64,000 bases of DNA, from positions 4,085 through 68,084 of the forward strand of contig CAZOAJ010000011.1 in assembly GCA_964577935.1 (NCBI GenBank). Reading direction: 5' to 3'. The stretch comes from JABDGV01 sp964577935 (GTDB lineage Bacteria; Chlamydiota; Chlamydiia; Chlamydiales; FEN-1388). Positions 28,492 to 36,938 of the stretch are shown here, piece after piece. The position numbers and the translations under genes were made by a program. Below the pieces are notes generated by a model, which was given only the letters and a program-made list of their open reading frames with translations, was not told the origin of the DNA and did not search any database. The first letter of the stretch is position 1, and every line of letters starts with the position of its first letter.

Positions 28492-28544
28492 TAAACTCAT
28501 ATTGAGTTTAAAGCCATTTTAGTCAAACAAACTATCAATTGATA
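28492..28544 (+). promoter_or_regulatory. Palindromes upstream of bioB (candidate operators)
   Basis: TAAACTCA (28492-28499) and TGAGTTTA (28503-28510) form a perfect 19-base palindrome around TAT, and TATCAATTGATA at 28533-28544 is a perfect 12-base palindrome. Both lie 70-120 bases before the bioB start, where a repressor would bind. They do not match the BirA consensus as I recall it (TTGTAAACC and its inverse about 15 bases apart). The rest of 28238-28612 holds no gene that I can see. Confidence 0.45.
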
Positions 28545-28612
28545 ACCATAAAAAATACCTATTAAATTTGGGCTCAAAAACAACCATCCCGATCGCAAAG
28601 GACTTGAACTCA

Positions 28613-29578
28613 ATGAGTATACGCTATGACTGGACAATAGAAGAGCTTGAAGCACTTAACTCGCGTCCCCTCTTCGAATTGATATCTCAAGCGCATCATC
28701 TTCATGCACAATTTCATAGAGTTGGTGAAATTCATGTATGCAGCCTCATCTCAGTAAAAACAGGAGGCTGTTCTGAAGACTGTTCCTATTGCGCTCAGTC
28801 ATCACGATACAAAACAAATATCACGCCACAAGCAATGATGACCTACGAAGAGGCAATCGATTTAGCAAAACAAGCAATATCTAGAGGAGCCACCAGAATA
28901 TGTCTTGGAGCCGCATGGAGAGAAGTTCGAGATAATAAACAGTTCGATGAAATCATTAAAATGGTCTATGGGATTAAAAATCTTGGTGTTGAAGTTTGCT
29001 GCACACTAGGAATGATCAAAACACATCAGGCTATTCGCCTTAAAGAAGCAGGACTCTACGCCTATAATCACAACCTCGACTCTTCCGAGAATTTTTACAG
29101 ATCCGTAGTTACCACTCGAAAATACAGAGATCGTCTAGACACACTCGATATCGCAAGCACTACAGGATTGAGTATTTGCTGTGGAGGTATTTTAGGGTTA
29201 GGCGAGTCTCATAAAGATCGCCTTGAGTTACTCCTGACTTTGAGCAGAAGAAACCCACATCCTGAATCGGTCCCTATCAACCGACTAACGCCCGTGTCCG
29301 GAACCCCGCTCGAAAACAATCAACAAGTCTCCATATGGGAAATGGTACGGATAATTGCTCTTAGTCGAATTTTAATGCCCCAGGCCATGATACGATTGTC
29401 GTCAGGAAGGCAAGAAATGAACCTACAAGATCAAACTCTCTGTTTTTTTGCTGGAGCAAATTCTATTCATGAAGGAGAAAAACTCCTGACGGTAGCGAAC
29501 ACCCCTATCGATCAGGATAGGGAGATGTTTGAGATTCTTGGTCTTAAAAAACGGCAAGCTTACTCGCACTGCGCATAG
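28613..29578 (+). CDS. bioB: Biotin synthase
   Basis: Radical-SAM enzyme inserting sulfur into dethiobiotin, the last step of biotin synthesis. The iron-sulfur motif is TGGCSEDCSYCAQS with Cys53, Cys57 and Cys60 (numbering from ATG 28613). Further family signatures are CLGAAWRE, CCTLGM, YNHNLDSSENFYRSVVTTRKYRDRLDT, CCGGILGLGES and PINRLTPVSGTPLEN. I start at ATG 28613 (MSIRYDWTIEEL) because AAAGGA precedes it by ten bases; a TTG at 28568 adds 15 residues. About 321 residues is normal. It heads a six-gene operon. Confidence 0.96.
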   Translation: MSIRYDWTIEELEALNSRPLFELISQAHHLHAQFHRVGEIHVCSLISVKTGGCSEDCSYCAQSSRYKTNITPQAMMTYEEAIDLAKQAISRGATRICLGAAWREVRDNKQFDEIIKMVYGIKNLGVEVCCTLGMIKTHQAIRLKEAGLYAYNHNLDSSENFYRSVVTTRKYRDRLDTLDIASTTGLSICCGGILGLGESHKDRLELLLTLSRRNPHPESVPINRLTPVSGTPLENNQQVSIWEMVRIIALSRILMPQAMIRLSSGRQEMNLQDQTLCFFAGANSIHEGEKLLTVANTPIDQDREMFEILGLKKRQAYSHCA

Positions 29579-29613
29579 CATTATTCATACCACTCACTCT
29601 TGGAATACATAAT

Positions 29614-30729
29614 ATGTCGCTAGAACTCGCCCATAAGATGATGAAAAGAAAATTACATGGAAACTATAGATCTCTTAAAAATTCAAATAACCTCATCGAC
29701 TTCGCCTCTAATGACTATTTAGGTCTTGCCTCATCGCAAACTTTCGCTGCCTCAGTTATCCAAGAATGGGAGCAACATCGGGGCACTTATTCTGGCTTTG
29801 GCTCGACCGGATCACGCCTTCTCGAAGGAAACAGAACCTATACAGAAAGACTTGAGGAATTCATCGCTCAATTTCACGGATTTCAATCATCTCTTCTTTT
29901 TACCTGTGGATATATGGCGAATGTTGGCCTCATGTCCACGGTAGCCGGAACAAATGATTATATCTTCTATGACACTCAAGTACACGCTTCAACAAGAGAG
30001 GGAATACGTCTTTCGAAAGCTTATACATTCCCATTTAAACATAATAACATGAGCCATCTCGAAGATCGGATCAAAAACTGCTCTTCACCTAGAGACATTT
30101 TTATATGTGTCGAATCAATCTATTCAACAGATGGCTCACAGGCGCCATTAAAAGAACTTATTGAAATTTCACACAAATACAATGCTCGATTGATCGTAGA
30201 TGAGGCTCATGCCGTTGGTATTCTAGGCCCAGAAGGCAAAGGACTTGTCGCAGAACACAACCTCTCTGAACATATTTATGCTCAAGTGATAACATTTGGC
30301 AAGGCTCTTGGCACACATGGAGCGGCTGTTCTTGGCTCTCATCAGCTTATAGACAGCCTTATAAACTTTGCAAAACCTTTTATATACACAACAGCTGCAC
30401 CTTTAATCACGCTCGCCGCCATCACATGTAGTTATAAGTATTTCCCTAAAATGATCGCAGAACGCGTTCATGTCAAAAAACTGATTAAGATGTGTTCAGA
30501 TATTTTACACAGTCCATCTCAAACCCATATCCAATCGATACTGATTCCTGGAAATCAACGCCTGTTAAAAACAGTAAAAGAACTCAGAGAAAGCGGATTC
30601 AGCATTGGAGGTCTGACGAGCCCGACAGTGCCAAAAGAGTCTGAAATGCTCCGGATATCTCTTCATTCTTTTAACACGACAAGTCAGCTCGAGACCCTTT
30701 TAGAGGCTATCAAAGGGCATATATTATGA
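29614..30729 (+). CDS. bioF: 8-amino-7-oxononanoate synthase
   Basis: PLP enzyme joining alanine and a pimeloyl thioester to form KAPA. The sequence shows the family start NLIDFASNDYLGLAS, SGFGSTGSRLLEGN, the PLP aspartate in IVDEAHAVGILGPEGKG, and the PLP lysine in TFGKALGTHGAAV. 371 residues is slightly short but complete. It follows bioB by 35 bases and overlaps bioD by four bases. The supply of its pimeloyl substrate is not explained by a standard bioC/bioH pair in this window. Confidence 0.95.
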   Translation: MSLELAHKMMKRKLHGNYRSLKNSNNLIDFASNDYLGLASSQTFAASVIQEWEQHRGTYSGFGSTGSRLLEGNRTYTERLEEFIAQFHGFQSSLLFTCGYMANVGLMSTVAGTNDYIFYDTQVHASTREGIRLSKAYTFPFKHNNMSHLEDRIKNCSSPRDIFICVESIYSTDGSQAPLKELIEISHKYNARLIVDEAHAVGILGPEGKGLVAEHNLSEHIYAQVITFGKALGTHGAAVLGSHQLIDSLINFAKPFIYTTAAPLITLAAITCSYKYFPKMIAERVHVKKLIKMCSDILHSPSQTHIQSILIPGNQRLLKTVKELRESGFSIGGLTSPTVPKESEMLRISLHSFNTTSQLETLLEAIKGHIL

Positions 30730-31364
30730 ATAAAATTATCGTTGCAGGAATAGGCACGGGAGTTGGCAAAACGCTCGTTTCAGCTATTTTAATGAAGATC
30801 CTGCAGGCCGATTACTGGAAACCAATTTACTGTGGAGACGAAAATACTTCGGATAATAACACCATCAGGCAACTTGTAGATGCAGATGTACACACCATAC
30901 ACCCAACTGCATACGCTCTGAAAGCTCCCCTTTCTCCACATCATGCAGCGTATCTTGAAAATATTTCTATTGATCTCACGACAATCATCCCTCCAAGGAC
31001 ATCAAAAACTCTCATCATTGAGTCAGTGGGAGGGGTATTGGTTCCTCTGAAAACGAATATTGTCACTCTCGATCTTTTTCAATCATGGCAAGCTGAATGG
31101 GTACTTGTTTCTAAGAATTATCTCGGAAGTATCAATCATACGCTGTTGACTATTGAGGCTTTAAAAAATAGAGGAGTTTCAATCCTCGGAATCATTTTCA
31201 ATGGGGAGTTAAATCCTCAGAGCGAAATTTCAATACTCCAAATATCAGGACTTCGATTCTTAGGCCGAATCCTCCCTGAAATTTCACCTACATCAAACAC
31301 AATTCAAAAATATGCACACACATGGCAGAAACAATTTCAATCTCTTCGCACCTCGTCAATATAG
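30726..31364 (+). CDS. bioD: Dethiobiotin synthetase
   Basis: ATP-dependent ring closure of DAPA with CO2 to dethiobiotin. The P-loop IGTGVGKTLVSAIL at the N-terminus, YWKPIYCG (lysine of the KP.Q motif, here with Cys-Gly in place of the usual Gln-Ser-Gly) and IESVGGVLVPL are visible. 212 residues is near the family's usual length. It overlaps bioF by four bases and bioA by 43 bases. Confidence 0.92.
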   Translation: MNKIIVAGIGTGVGKTLVSAILMKILQADYWKPIYCGDENTSDNNTIRQLVDADVHTIHPTAYALKAPLSPHHAAYLENISIDLTTIIPPRTSKTLIIESVGGVLVPLKTNIVTLDLFQSWQAEWVLVSKNYLGSINHTLLTIEALKNRGVSILGIIFNGELNPQSEISILQISGLRFLGRILPEISPTSNTIQKYAHTWQKQFQSLRTSSI

Positions 31365-32641
31365 ATAGAGAAAGCGTCTGGCATCCCTTTACTCAGGTGC
31401 AAACGCAAGATCCTCCAATTCCCATTGTACAGGCACAAGGATCCTATATATACAGTGCAGACGGCAAGCGCTATATTGACGCCATATCATCTTGGTGGGT
31501 CAATCTCCATGGACACTGTCATCCCTACATCGCCAATAAGATCAAGGAACAAGCAGCTGAATTAGAACATGTACTCTTCTCAGGTTTTACCCATCCACCA
31601 GCTGTAGAGCTTGCAAGAAAACTTCTCAGTCTATTACCCGGTAAAATGAATAAAATATTTTACTCAGATAATGGATCAACAGCTGTTGAGATCGCCCTTA
31701 AAATGGCTTTTCAATATTGGTATAATAAAAATGCAAATACCAAGAGAACGAAAGTCATCTGCTTTAGGAATAGCTATCATGGAGACACCTTTGGTGCCAT
31801 GTCAGCTGCCGGGAAAAATGGCTTTAACACCCCTTTTTGGAAATATCTCTTTGAGGTTCGCTCTATCGATCCTCCCATTGCAGGAAGCGAAGAGAATTCG
31901 ATCTCTCAACTTCGATCTATTCTTAGCGAAGGAGAATCTGCCTGTTTTATTTTTGAACCCCTTGTCTTGGGGTCAGGCGGCATGATTATGTATGCCCCCT
32001 CAGCTCTTGATTCTCTTATCCGATTATGTCAAGAACACAATGTGCTCACAATAGCCGATGAGGTTATGACAGGGTTTGGTCGAACAGGGTCAATCTTTGC
32101 ATGCGATAAACTAAACCTTTCTCCCGACTTAATCTGCCTTTCCAAGGGATTAACAGGCGGGTTTTTGCCGCTAGGAGCAACTGCCTGCCAACAGCACATC
32201 TTTGAAGCATTTCTCGGGGACACGCTTAATCAAGCCTTTCTCCACGGACATTCGTACACAGCAAATCCGATTGCTTGCAGCAGCGCACTTGCAAGCCTTG
32301 AACTCTTACTCCAAAGCTTTTGTACACAACAAAGAGAAATGATAGGTAGATGCCATGAAGACTTTTGTAAAAAATGGAAAGGACACAGCAGGGTCAAGAG
32401 ATGCGAATCCACAGGCACAATTCTCGCTTTAGAATACGCCTCTAATGAGCCAAACCTTGGAAATCAGTCCTCATATTTTCATCCTCTTCGTGACAAACTC
32501 TATAGTTTTTTTCTAGAGAAAGGAATCCTTTTAAGACCCCTAGGCAATGTACTCTACATCCTGCCACCCTATTGCATTCAAAGAGATGAGCTTGAACTTA
32601 TTTACAAACATATATCAGAAACACTTGAAGGATCATTATGA
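31322..32641 (+). CDS. bioA: Adenosylmethionine-8-amino-7-oxononanoate aminotransferase
   Basis: PLP enzyme using SAM as amino donor to turn KAPA into DAPA. The BioA-specific VWHPFTQ near the N-terminus, DAISSWWVNLHGHCHPYI, the substrate-binding GFTHPPAVELA, the IADEVMTGFGRTG aspartate and the PLP lysine in CLSKGLTGGFLPLGA identify it. 439 residues is normal. The start at 31322 lies 43 bases inside bioD; the frame has no later ATG, GTG or TTG before the conserved WHPFTQ, so the overlap seems real. Confidence 0.95.
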   Translation: MAETISISSHLVNIDRESVWHPFTQVQTQDPPIPIVQAQGSYIYSADGKRYIDAISSWWVNLHGHCHPYIANKIKEQAAELEHVLFSGFTHPPAVELARKLLSLLPGKMNKIFYSDNGSTAVEIALKMAFQYWYNKNANTKRTKVICFRNSYHGDTFGAMSAAGKNGFNTPFWKYLFEVRSIDPPIAGSEENSISQLRSILSEGESACFIFEPLVLGSGGMIMYAPSALDSLIRLCQEHNVLTIADEVMTGFGRTGSIFACDKLNLSPDLICLSKGLTGGFLPLGATACQQHIFEAFLGDTLNQAFLHGHSYTANPIACSSALASLELLLQSFCTQQREMIGRCHEDFCKKWKGHSRVKRCESTGTILALEYASNEPNLGNQSSYFHPLRDKLYSFFLEKGILLRPLGNVLYILPPYCIQRDELELIYKHISETLEGSL

Positions 32642-33288
32642 AGAACTTTATTTCGCATGCAGAAGAGATCCACGAAATCCTTACGCATATCGTGCAATCA
32701 CCAATACTACATGCAAAATGGATCAATACATTATCCTATTTGGAAAATTCAGGAGCCAGAAAAATTGCTGCCTGTGAACATCCAAGGCTCGTTAAAGAAG
32801 AAATGCTTAAACATGCATCTGAAGAATTTCGCCATGCTCACTATCTTAAACGACAAATTGAACGTATTTATCCAGCTTCTTTAGACACATATTCTGAACA
32901 AGATCTTCTCGGAGGAATGAATACTATCCACTATCTTCAGGCTCTGGATATAAAGACATCGCGCTTTCTGCTTCAAACAGCAGGCTTACCAAAACATTCT
33001 CTTCGTGAAGTTTCGTACCTTGCAGTTACCTATGCAATAGAATTAAGAGCTGAAGAACTCTACCCAATATATGACAAAATTCTCCGAAAGGAATCTTCGA
33101 AGGTCTCCGTTAAATCCATACTCTTGGAAGAAAAAGAACATCTTCGAGAAGTTGTTTCCTCTTTAGAAAAAACACCTTCAGGACTCTCCTACGCATACAT
33201 GGCATCGACATTTGAAAATAATCTCTGCAGAAATTGGCTTCAAGCCATTTCAGAAGATGTAAAACGGGCTCCCGATATTGTTACTTAA
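32638..33288 (+). CDS. Ferritin-like (candidate di-iron) protein in the biotin operon
   Basis: 216 residues, all helical in character, overlapping the bioA stop by four bases (ATGA). The metal-ligand pattern of ferritin-like di-iron proteins is visible: glutamates at 54-55, EFRH (ExxH) at 63-66, EL.AEEL at 135-140, and EKEH (ExxH) at 165-168. The spacing between the two ExxH motifs, about 100 residues, suits a four-helix bundle. There is no signal peptide. Its location after bioA suggests a biotin role; one possibility is oxidative cleavage of a fatty acyl chain to give the pimeloyl moiety, as cytochrome P450 BioI does in Bacillus. That role is inference; a general oxidoreductase or tRNA-modifying (MiaE-like) role is also possible. 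Confidence 0.6.
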   Translation: MKNFISHAEEIHEILTHIVQSPILHAKWINTLSYLENSGARKIAACEHPRLVKEEMLKHASEEFRHAHYLKRQIERIYPASLDTYSEQDLLGGMNTIHYLQALDIKTSRFLLQTAGLPKHSLREVSYLAVTYAIELRAEELYPIYDKILRKESSKVSVKSILLEEKEHLREVVSSLEKTPSGLSYAYMASTFENNLCRNWLQAISEDVKRAPDIVT

Positions 33289-33303
33289 TTATTTGGATTC
33301 AAG

Positions 33304-34236
33304 ATGAAACTATCTCATAAAATAGTCGCCTATTCCCTTTGCTTGAGCGGACTATTCTCATCTCTTCTTAACTGCTCACAAACCAAAGACACTTCTAAGG
33401 ATGATCATTGGGATGGAGAGACATATCTACAGAACTCAGAAGCGCAATATGAGTGGGCAACGAGCTACATCAATAAACTACATCTTTTGGGCAGCGAAAA
33501 AATACTCGACATTGGGTGTGGAGATGGCCGCATCTCTGCTCTTCTCGCAAAGATGGTTCCTCATGGAAATGTCATAGGCCTTGATGTTTCAGAATCGATG
33601 CTCAAAACGGCCGAAAAAATACGACAAATGTCAAATCTCGATAATCTCACTTTTATTCAACGAGATGCAAGCCACCTGAAATATGAGGGCGACTTTGACT
33701 TAATTGTTTCCTTTAGCTGTCTTCATTGGGTAACAGATCATGCAGCCACCCTCAAAGGAATTGAATGCAACTTAAAGCCCGGAGGTCGAGTCTTTTTATA
33801 CTTTGCTCCTGATCATGGGCGTGATAGATTTGATGATGCTATCAAGACTGTCATGAATTCTCCAAAATGGAACTCCTACTTTTCTTCGTATCCAACTCCA
33901 TTCACCCTTGTACTGCCTTCAACATTCACTCAGTACGCAGAACAAGCACATCTTCTTATTAAGCGAGTAGAAATCATCACGGTAGACAAACCTTATGCTT
34001 CAAAAGCATCGTTTATTGCTTGGATGAAGGGGTGGATGCCTCATCTAAAAATGCTCCCAAAAGAGCTGCATGAAGAATTCTTGAACGAGATTGCTGATAG
34101 GCATCTAGAGAGATATCCATTGGATAATGAAGGGAAAGTTCACTACATCGATTATTGGATGGAAGTTGAACTTCTAAAACCTGAGCTTCTCAAATCTGAA
34201 TTGTTTAAATCGGGACACCTTAAACTACAGAAATAG
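33304..34236 (+). CDS. Class I SAM-dependent methyltransferase with N-terminal signal-like segment
   Basis: The methyltransferase core is clear: ILDIGCGDGRISALLAK (motif I), GLDVSESMLKTAEK (motif II), FDLIVSFSCLHWVTD and LKPGGRVFLYF. The layout resembles trans-aconitate/BioC-type enzymes, with HWDGETYLQNSEAQYEWA before the core. The oddity is the N-terminus MKLSHKIVAYSLCLSGLFSSLLNC, a hydrophobic signal ending in LLNC, close to a lipobox, which would put a SAM enzyme outside the cytosol; it may instead be an uncleaved anchor. The C-terminus has a repetitive LLKPELLKSELFKSG stretch. Being last in the bio operon, it could be a BioC-like enzyme methylating malonyl-ACP, but this is inference. It overlaps the convergent BTB-like gene by 12 bases. 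Confidence 0.75.
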   Translation: MKLSHKIVAYSLCLSGLFSSLLNCSQTKDTSKDDHWDGETYLQNSEAQYEWATSYINKLHLLGSEKILDIGCGDGRISALLAKMVPHGNVIGLDVSESMLKTAEKIRQMSNLDNLTFIQRDASHLKYEGDFDLIVSFSCLHWVTDHAATLKGIECNLKPGGRVFLYFAPDHGRDRFDDAIKTVMNSPKWNSYFSSYPTPFTLVLPSTFTQYAEQAHLLIKRVEIITVDKPYASKASFIAWMKGWMPHLKMLPKELHEEFLNEIADRHLERYPLDNEGKVHYIDYWMEVELLKPELLKSELFKSGHLKLQK

Positions 34237-35046
34237 ATGAAGAAATTTCTGTAAAGAACCTTCAACTTGGACCATAGACTCGCTATCATCAAGACATTCC
34301 CTCAAAACACCATCAAGGCATTTACTTTCTGCTCCCAAGAGTTTATGCCTTCTTGCATACCACAACAGTTGATGATATCCCCCTCTCTCAGGCAAACACC
34401 CGCTTATGATCTTTGCTAAAAGAGTATCCGCCGTTTTTAATACCTCATCGGACTGGAAATAGGAAGCAAGTTCAATACTTACAAAGCATACATCAAAAGC
34501 ATGGTTTAGATCTGGCTCTTCATTTGCGCTTAAAAGGTTCGTGAGAAGACTCGGATTTTTCAAAACTTCAAAGAAGAATGCTAATTCCTGCTCTTCGGGA
34601 ATCTCATCTGCACTTCCAAAGACATCTATTAGGTCAATATCGATAGTCCCTCTATGTATATTCTCACCATCAGAGCGTTTATCAGCACATTCTGCCATAA
34701 GTTTTTGAATATAAACTGATCGCTCGAGAAGTATTTGAGAGGGAATTAAAAACTCCTGCCCATTAGACAATCTAATAAGGTTGCAGACGCATAGGTCATG
34801 AACGCCTATCTCAGACGGATTCTTGACTGTACATTTTTTCTCGAATTCAACAGCAAGCGACTCTATGCCGATCTCTTCGACCTTCTGCTTTGTCAGATTA
34901 TCAATCTTTATACTCGAGACAAATCTGTTCTCATCACTTAAGACATCTTGACTAGATAGACTGAGAGCTCCTGCGGACTCTGGGTTCATCAACGTATTTG
35001 AAAATGGTTGAATTTGCATGTGATAGACTACTGTATTCAAAATCAT
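34225..35046 (-). CDS. Hypothetical protein with a BTB/POZ-like region
   Basis: 273 residues without a signal peptide. Residues about 90-235 read like a BTB/POZ domain: IRLSNGQEFLIPSQILLERSVYIQKLM (strand, then the helix that follows the usual stored-residue hydrophobic pair), GTIDIDLIDVFGSADEIPEEQELAFFFEVL, and the ending ASYFQSDEVLKTADTLLAKII. Chlamydia-related genomes are recalled to be rich in BTB, F-box and other ubiquitin-system-like proteins thought to be effectors. The similarity here is by pattern only, and some BTB positions are unclear. The start is uncertain: no good binding site lies before 35046; ATG codons at 35019 and 34989 are alternatives. It lies between the biotin operon and fmt. 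Confidence 0.55.
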   Translation of the reverse strand: MILNTVVYHMQIQPFSNTLMNPESAGALSLSSQDVLSDENRFVSSIKIDNLTKQKVEEIGIESLAVEFEKKCTVKNPSEIGVHDLCVCNLIRLSNGQEFLIPSQILLERSVYIQKLMAECADKRSDGENIHRGTIDIDLIDVFGSADEIPEEQELAFFFEVLKNPSLLTNLLSANEEPDLNHAFDVCFVSIELASYFQSDEVLKTADTLLAKIISGCLPERGGYHQLLWYARRHKLLGAESKCLDGVLRECLDDSESMVQVEGSLQKFLHLFL

Positions 35047-35167
35047 AGTCAGAATAGAGGTGAGTATTTATTTTTAATACATTGAATTCTGCTTTACAAG
35101 ATGTTCCTATTACATGGGTTTTAGGAAAATGAAGGGTATCTCATTAAAGAGGTTTGAATAAATACTA

Positions 35168-36115
35168 TTAAAGCCGAATGAAGCTTAGACCTTGGGCAGA
35201 ATATCCACGAAGAAACTCAGAGCCGCTGACTTGAGATTTTCCTTCCATCTGAAGACGCTTTATAACAAGACCACCCTCTGCAGTTCCAACAACCAACTGA
35301 TTATCTACTACCAAAAGATCGCCCGGTTCAATCCCTTCAAGAGGAATTACTTCCGATTCAAATATCTTGAGACGCTTTGCCTCTCCTTTCAAATAGACGT
35401 AGGTCCAAGCTCCGGGAATTGGAGAAAAAGCCCGAACACGGTTATGGAGGGTTTTTGCATTTTCAGTCCAATTCAGAAGGCTTTCTTCCTTACCAACCTT
35501 TGGAGCAAAAGTTGCCAAAGAGTGCTCTTGAGGAACAAAGTGAGCAGTCCCTGCTGAAATTTGTTCTAAAGCCTCATCAAGGCCTTCACAGCTCAAAGAT
35601 TGAAGCCTTGTTGAGAGCTCCCCTAAATTCATATCTGAAGGAACTGTGCATTTCTTCATTAAGAGAACATCGCCTGAATCAAGGCCTATGTCCATGCGCA
35701 TAATGGTGATTCCTGTTTCAAGAACTCCGTCAAGGAGAGATCGTTGCATAGGGGCTGCCCCACGATAGTAGGGCAATAGACTTCCATGAGTATTAATGCA
35801 TCCAAACTTAGGAATATCTAAAACGCTTTTTTTGACAATTTCACCATAAGCGACAACAATAAATAGATCTGCACCAAGCGCCTTAAGTTCCTCAATAAAT
35901 TGAGGATCCGAGGCCTTTGGCGGCTGGTAGAGAGGAATATGGGGGGCAAGCGCATCTCGAACAATTTTGACTTCCGTTGGAAGTATTTTTTGCTGCCTTC
36001 CTTGCGGTTTATCAGGTTTTGAGACAATAGCAACTATCTCATGCACAGATGATTCAAGCAGATGCCTTAAAACAGTTGCTGCAAACAAAGGTGTCCCAAA
36101 AAATACACAACGCAT
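35168..36115 (-). CDS. fmt: Methionyl-tRNA formyltransferase
   Basis: Formylates initiator methionyl-tRNA. MRCVFFGTPLFAATVLRHLL, the catalytic GCINTHGSLLPYYRGAAPMQRSLLDG (Asn, His) with TGITIMRMDIGLDSGDVLL are family hallmarks, followed by the C-terminal tRNA-binding domain from about residue 205 (LHNRVRAFSPIPGAWTYV). 315 residues is normal. It lies five bases after lpxA in a lpxC-fabZ-lpxA-fmt string, the order recalled for Chlamydia (CT533-CT530). Confidence 0.97.
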   Translation of the reverse strand: MRCVFFGTPLFAATVLRHLLESSVHEIVAIVSKPDKPQGRQQKILPTEVKIVRDALAPHIPLYQPPKASDPQFIEELKALGADLFIVVAYGEIVKKSVLDIPKFGCINTHGSLLPYYRGAAPMQRSLLDGVLETGITIMRMDIGLDSGDVLLMKKCTVPSDMNLGELSTRLQSLSCEGLDEALEQISAGTAHFVPQEHSLATFAPKVGKEESLLNWTENAKTLHNRVRAFSPIPGAWTYVYLKGEAKRLKIFESEVIPLEGIEPGDLLVVDNQLVVGTAEGGLVIKRLQMEGKSQVSGSEFLRGYSAQGLSFIRL

Positions 36116-36120
36116 AGGCC

Positions 36121-36930
36121 CTATTCGTCATTATCTGATTTTTTTTCGCCGCCCTGAAACCCAATCAACCCTCGCTTAGATGATCGGCAAAAATCGATCC
36201 AGTTTCGAACTTCAGGGAGTGGCTCAAGCTCATTTTCAATACGAGTCAAAGCTTCCTGAATAGTCAAGCCTGATCGGTACATGATCTTAAATGCTTTAGC
36301 AAGAGATGTTCTAGTCGAAAGGGGAAAACCGTGCCGTTTAAGTCCAATAAGGTTAAGCCCGCCAAAGCGATATGGCGAACCTGCCCCAATGGTAAAGGGA
36401 GGAACATCGTGGGTAACACGACTCATTCCACCAATCATGGCATAATCACCGATACGAACAAATTGGTGAGCCGCGGCAAGGCCTCCGATTATAGCACAGT
36501 TTCCAACGGTTACATGACCTGCAAGCGTCGCATTATTTGCCATCACCACTTTATCGCCAAGCTCACAGTTATGAGCAATATGGCAATAGGCCATGATCAA
36601 GCAACCATTACCAACGCGTACAAACGTTCCTTCCCCACATGAAGAATTAATTGTGACAAACTCTCGAATTTCACAATCAGAACCGATCGTAACAAAAGTT
36701 TTTTCCCCTTTAAATTTACGATCTTGGGTTTTAGTGCCGATGACAGCGCCGGGATAAATGGTCGTATTCGCTCCAATAGTCGTAAAACCTTCTACGACTA
36801 CATGTGATTTTAAAGTAACCCCATCTTTCAATATAACATCAGGGCCTACAATACAATAAGGACCTACAGATACGTTGTTTCCAATATGGGCTTTTGAATC
36901 TACCACTGCGGTAGGATGAATTGAAGTCAT
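36121..36930 (-). CDS. lpxA: UDP-N-acetylglucosamine acyltransferase
   Basis: First acylation step of lipid A synthesis. The chain starts MTSIHPTAVVDSKAHIGNNVSVGPYCIVG and continues with left-handed beta-helix hexapeptide repeats, with the catalytic His in LIMAYCHIAHNCELGDKVV and HQFVRIG, then the helical tail from about residue 190. I start at ATG 36930, matching my recollection of chlamydial LpxA (MTNIHPTAIVE); a TTG at 36942 overlapping the fabZ stop is less likely. 269 residues is normal. Confidence 0.96.
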   Translation of the reverse strand: MTSIHPTAVVDSKAHIGNNVSVGPYCIVGPDVILKDGVTLKSHVVVEGFTTIGANTTIYPGAVIGTKTQDRKFKGEKTFVTIGSDCEIREFVTINSSCGEGTFVRVGNGCLIMAYCHIAHNCELGDKVVMANNATLAGHVTVGNCAIIGGLAAAHQFVRIGDYAMIGGMSRVTHDVPPFTIGAGSPYRFGGLNLIGLKRHGFPLSTRTSLAKAFKIMYRSGLTIQEALTRIENELEPLPEVRNWIDFCRSSKRGLIGFQGGEKKSDNDE

Positions 36931-36938
36931 CGCGACAC

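Noticed and set aside
28201..28560. BirA box upstream of bioB
   Set aside because: The recalled consensus halves were not found at the expected spacing.
31322..31364. Apparent bioD frameshift because bioA starts 43 bases inside it
   Set aside because: Both proteins are complete at their conserved ends; the overlap is a normal coupled arrangement.
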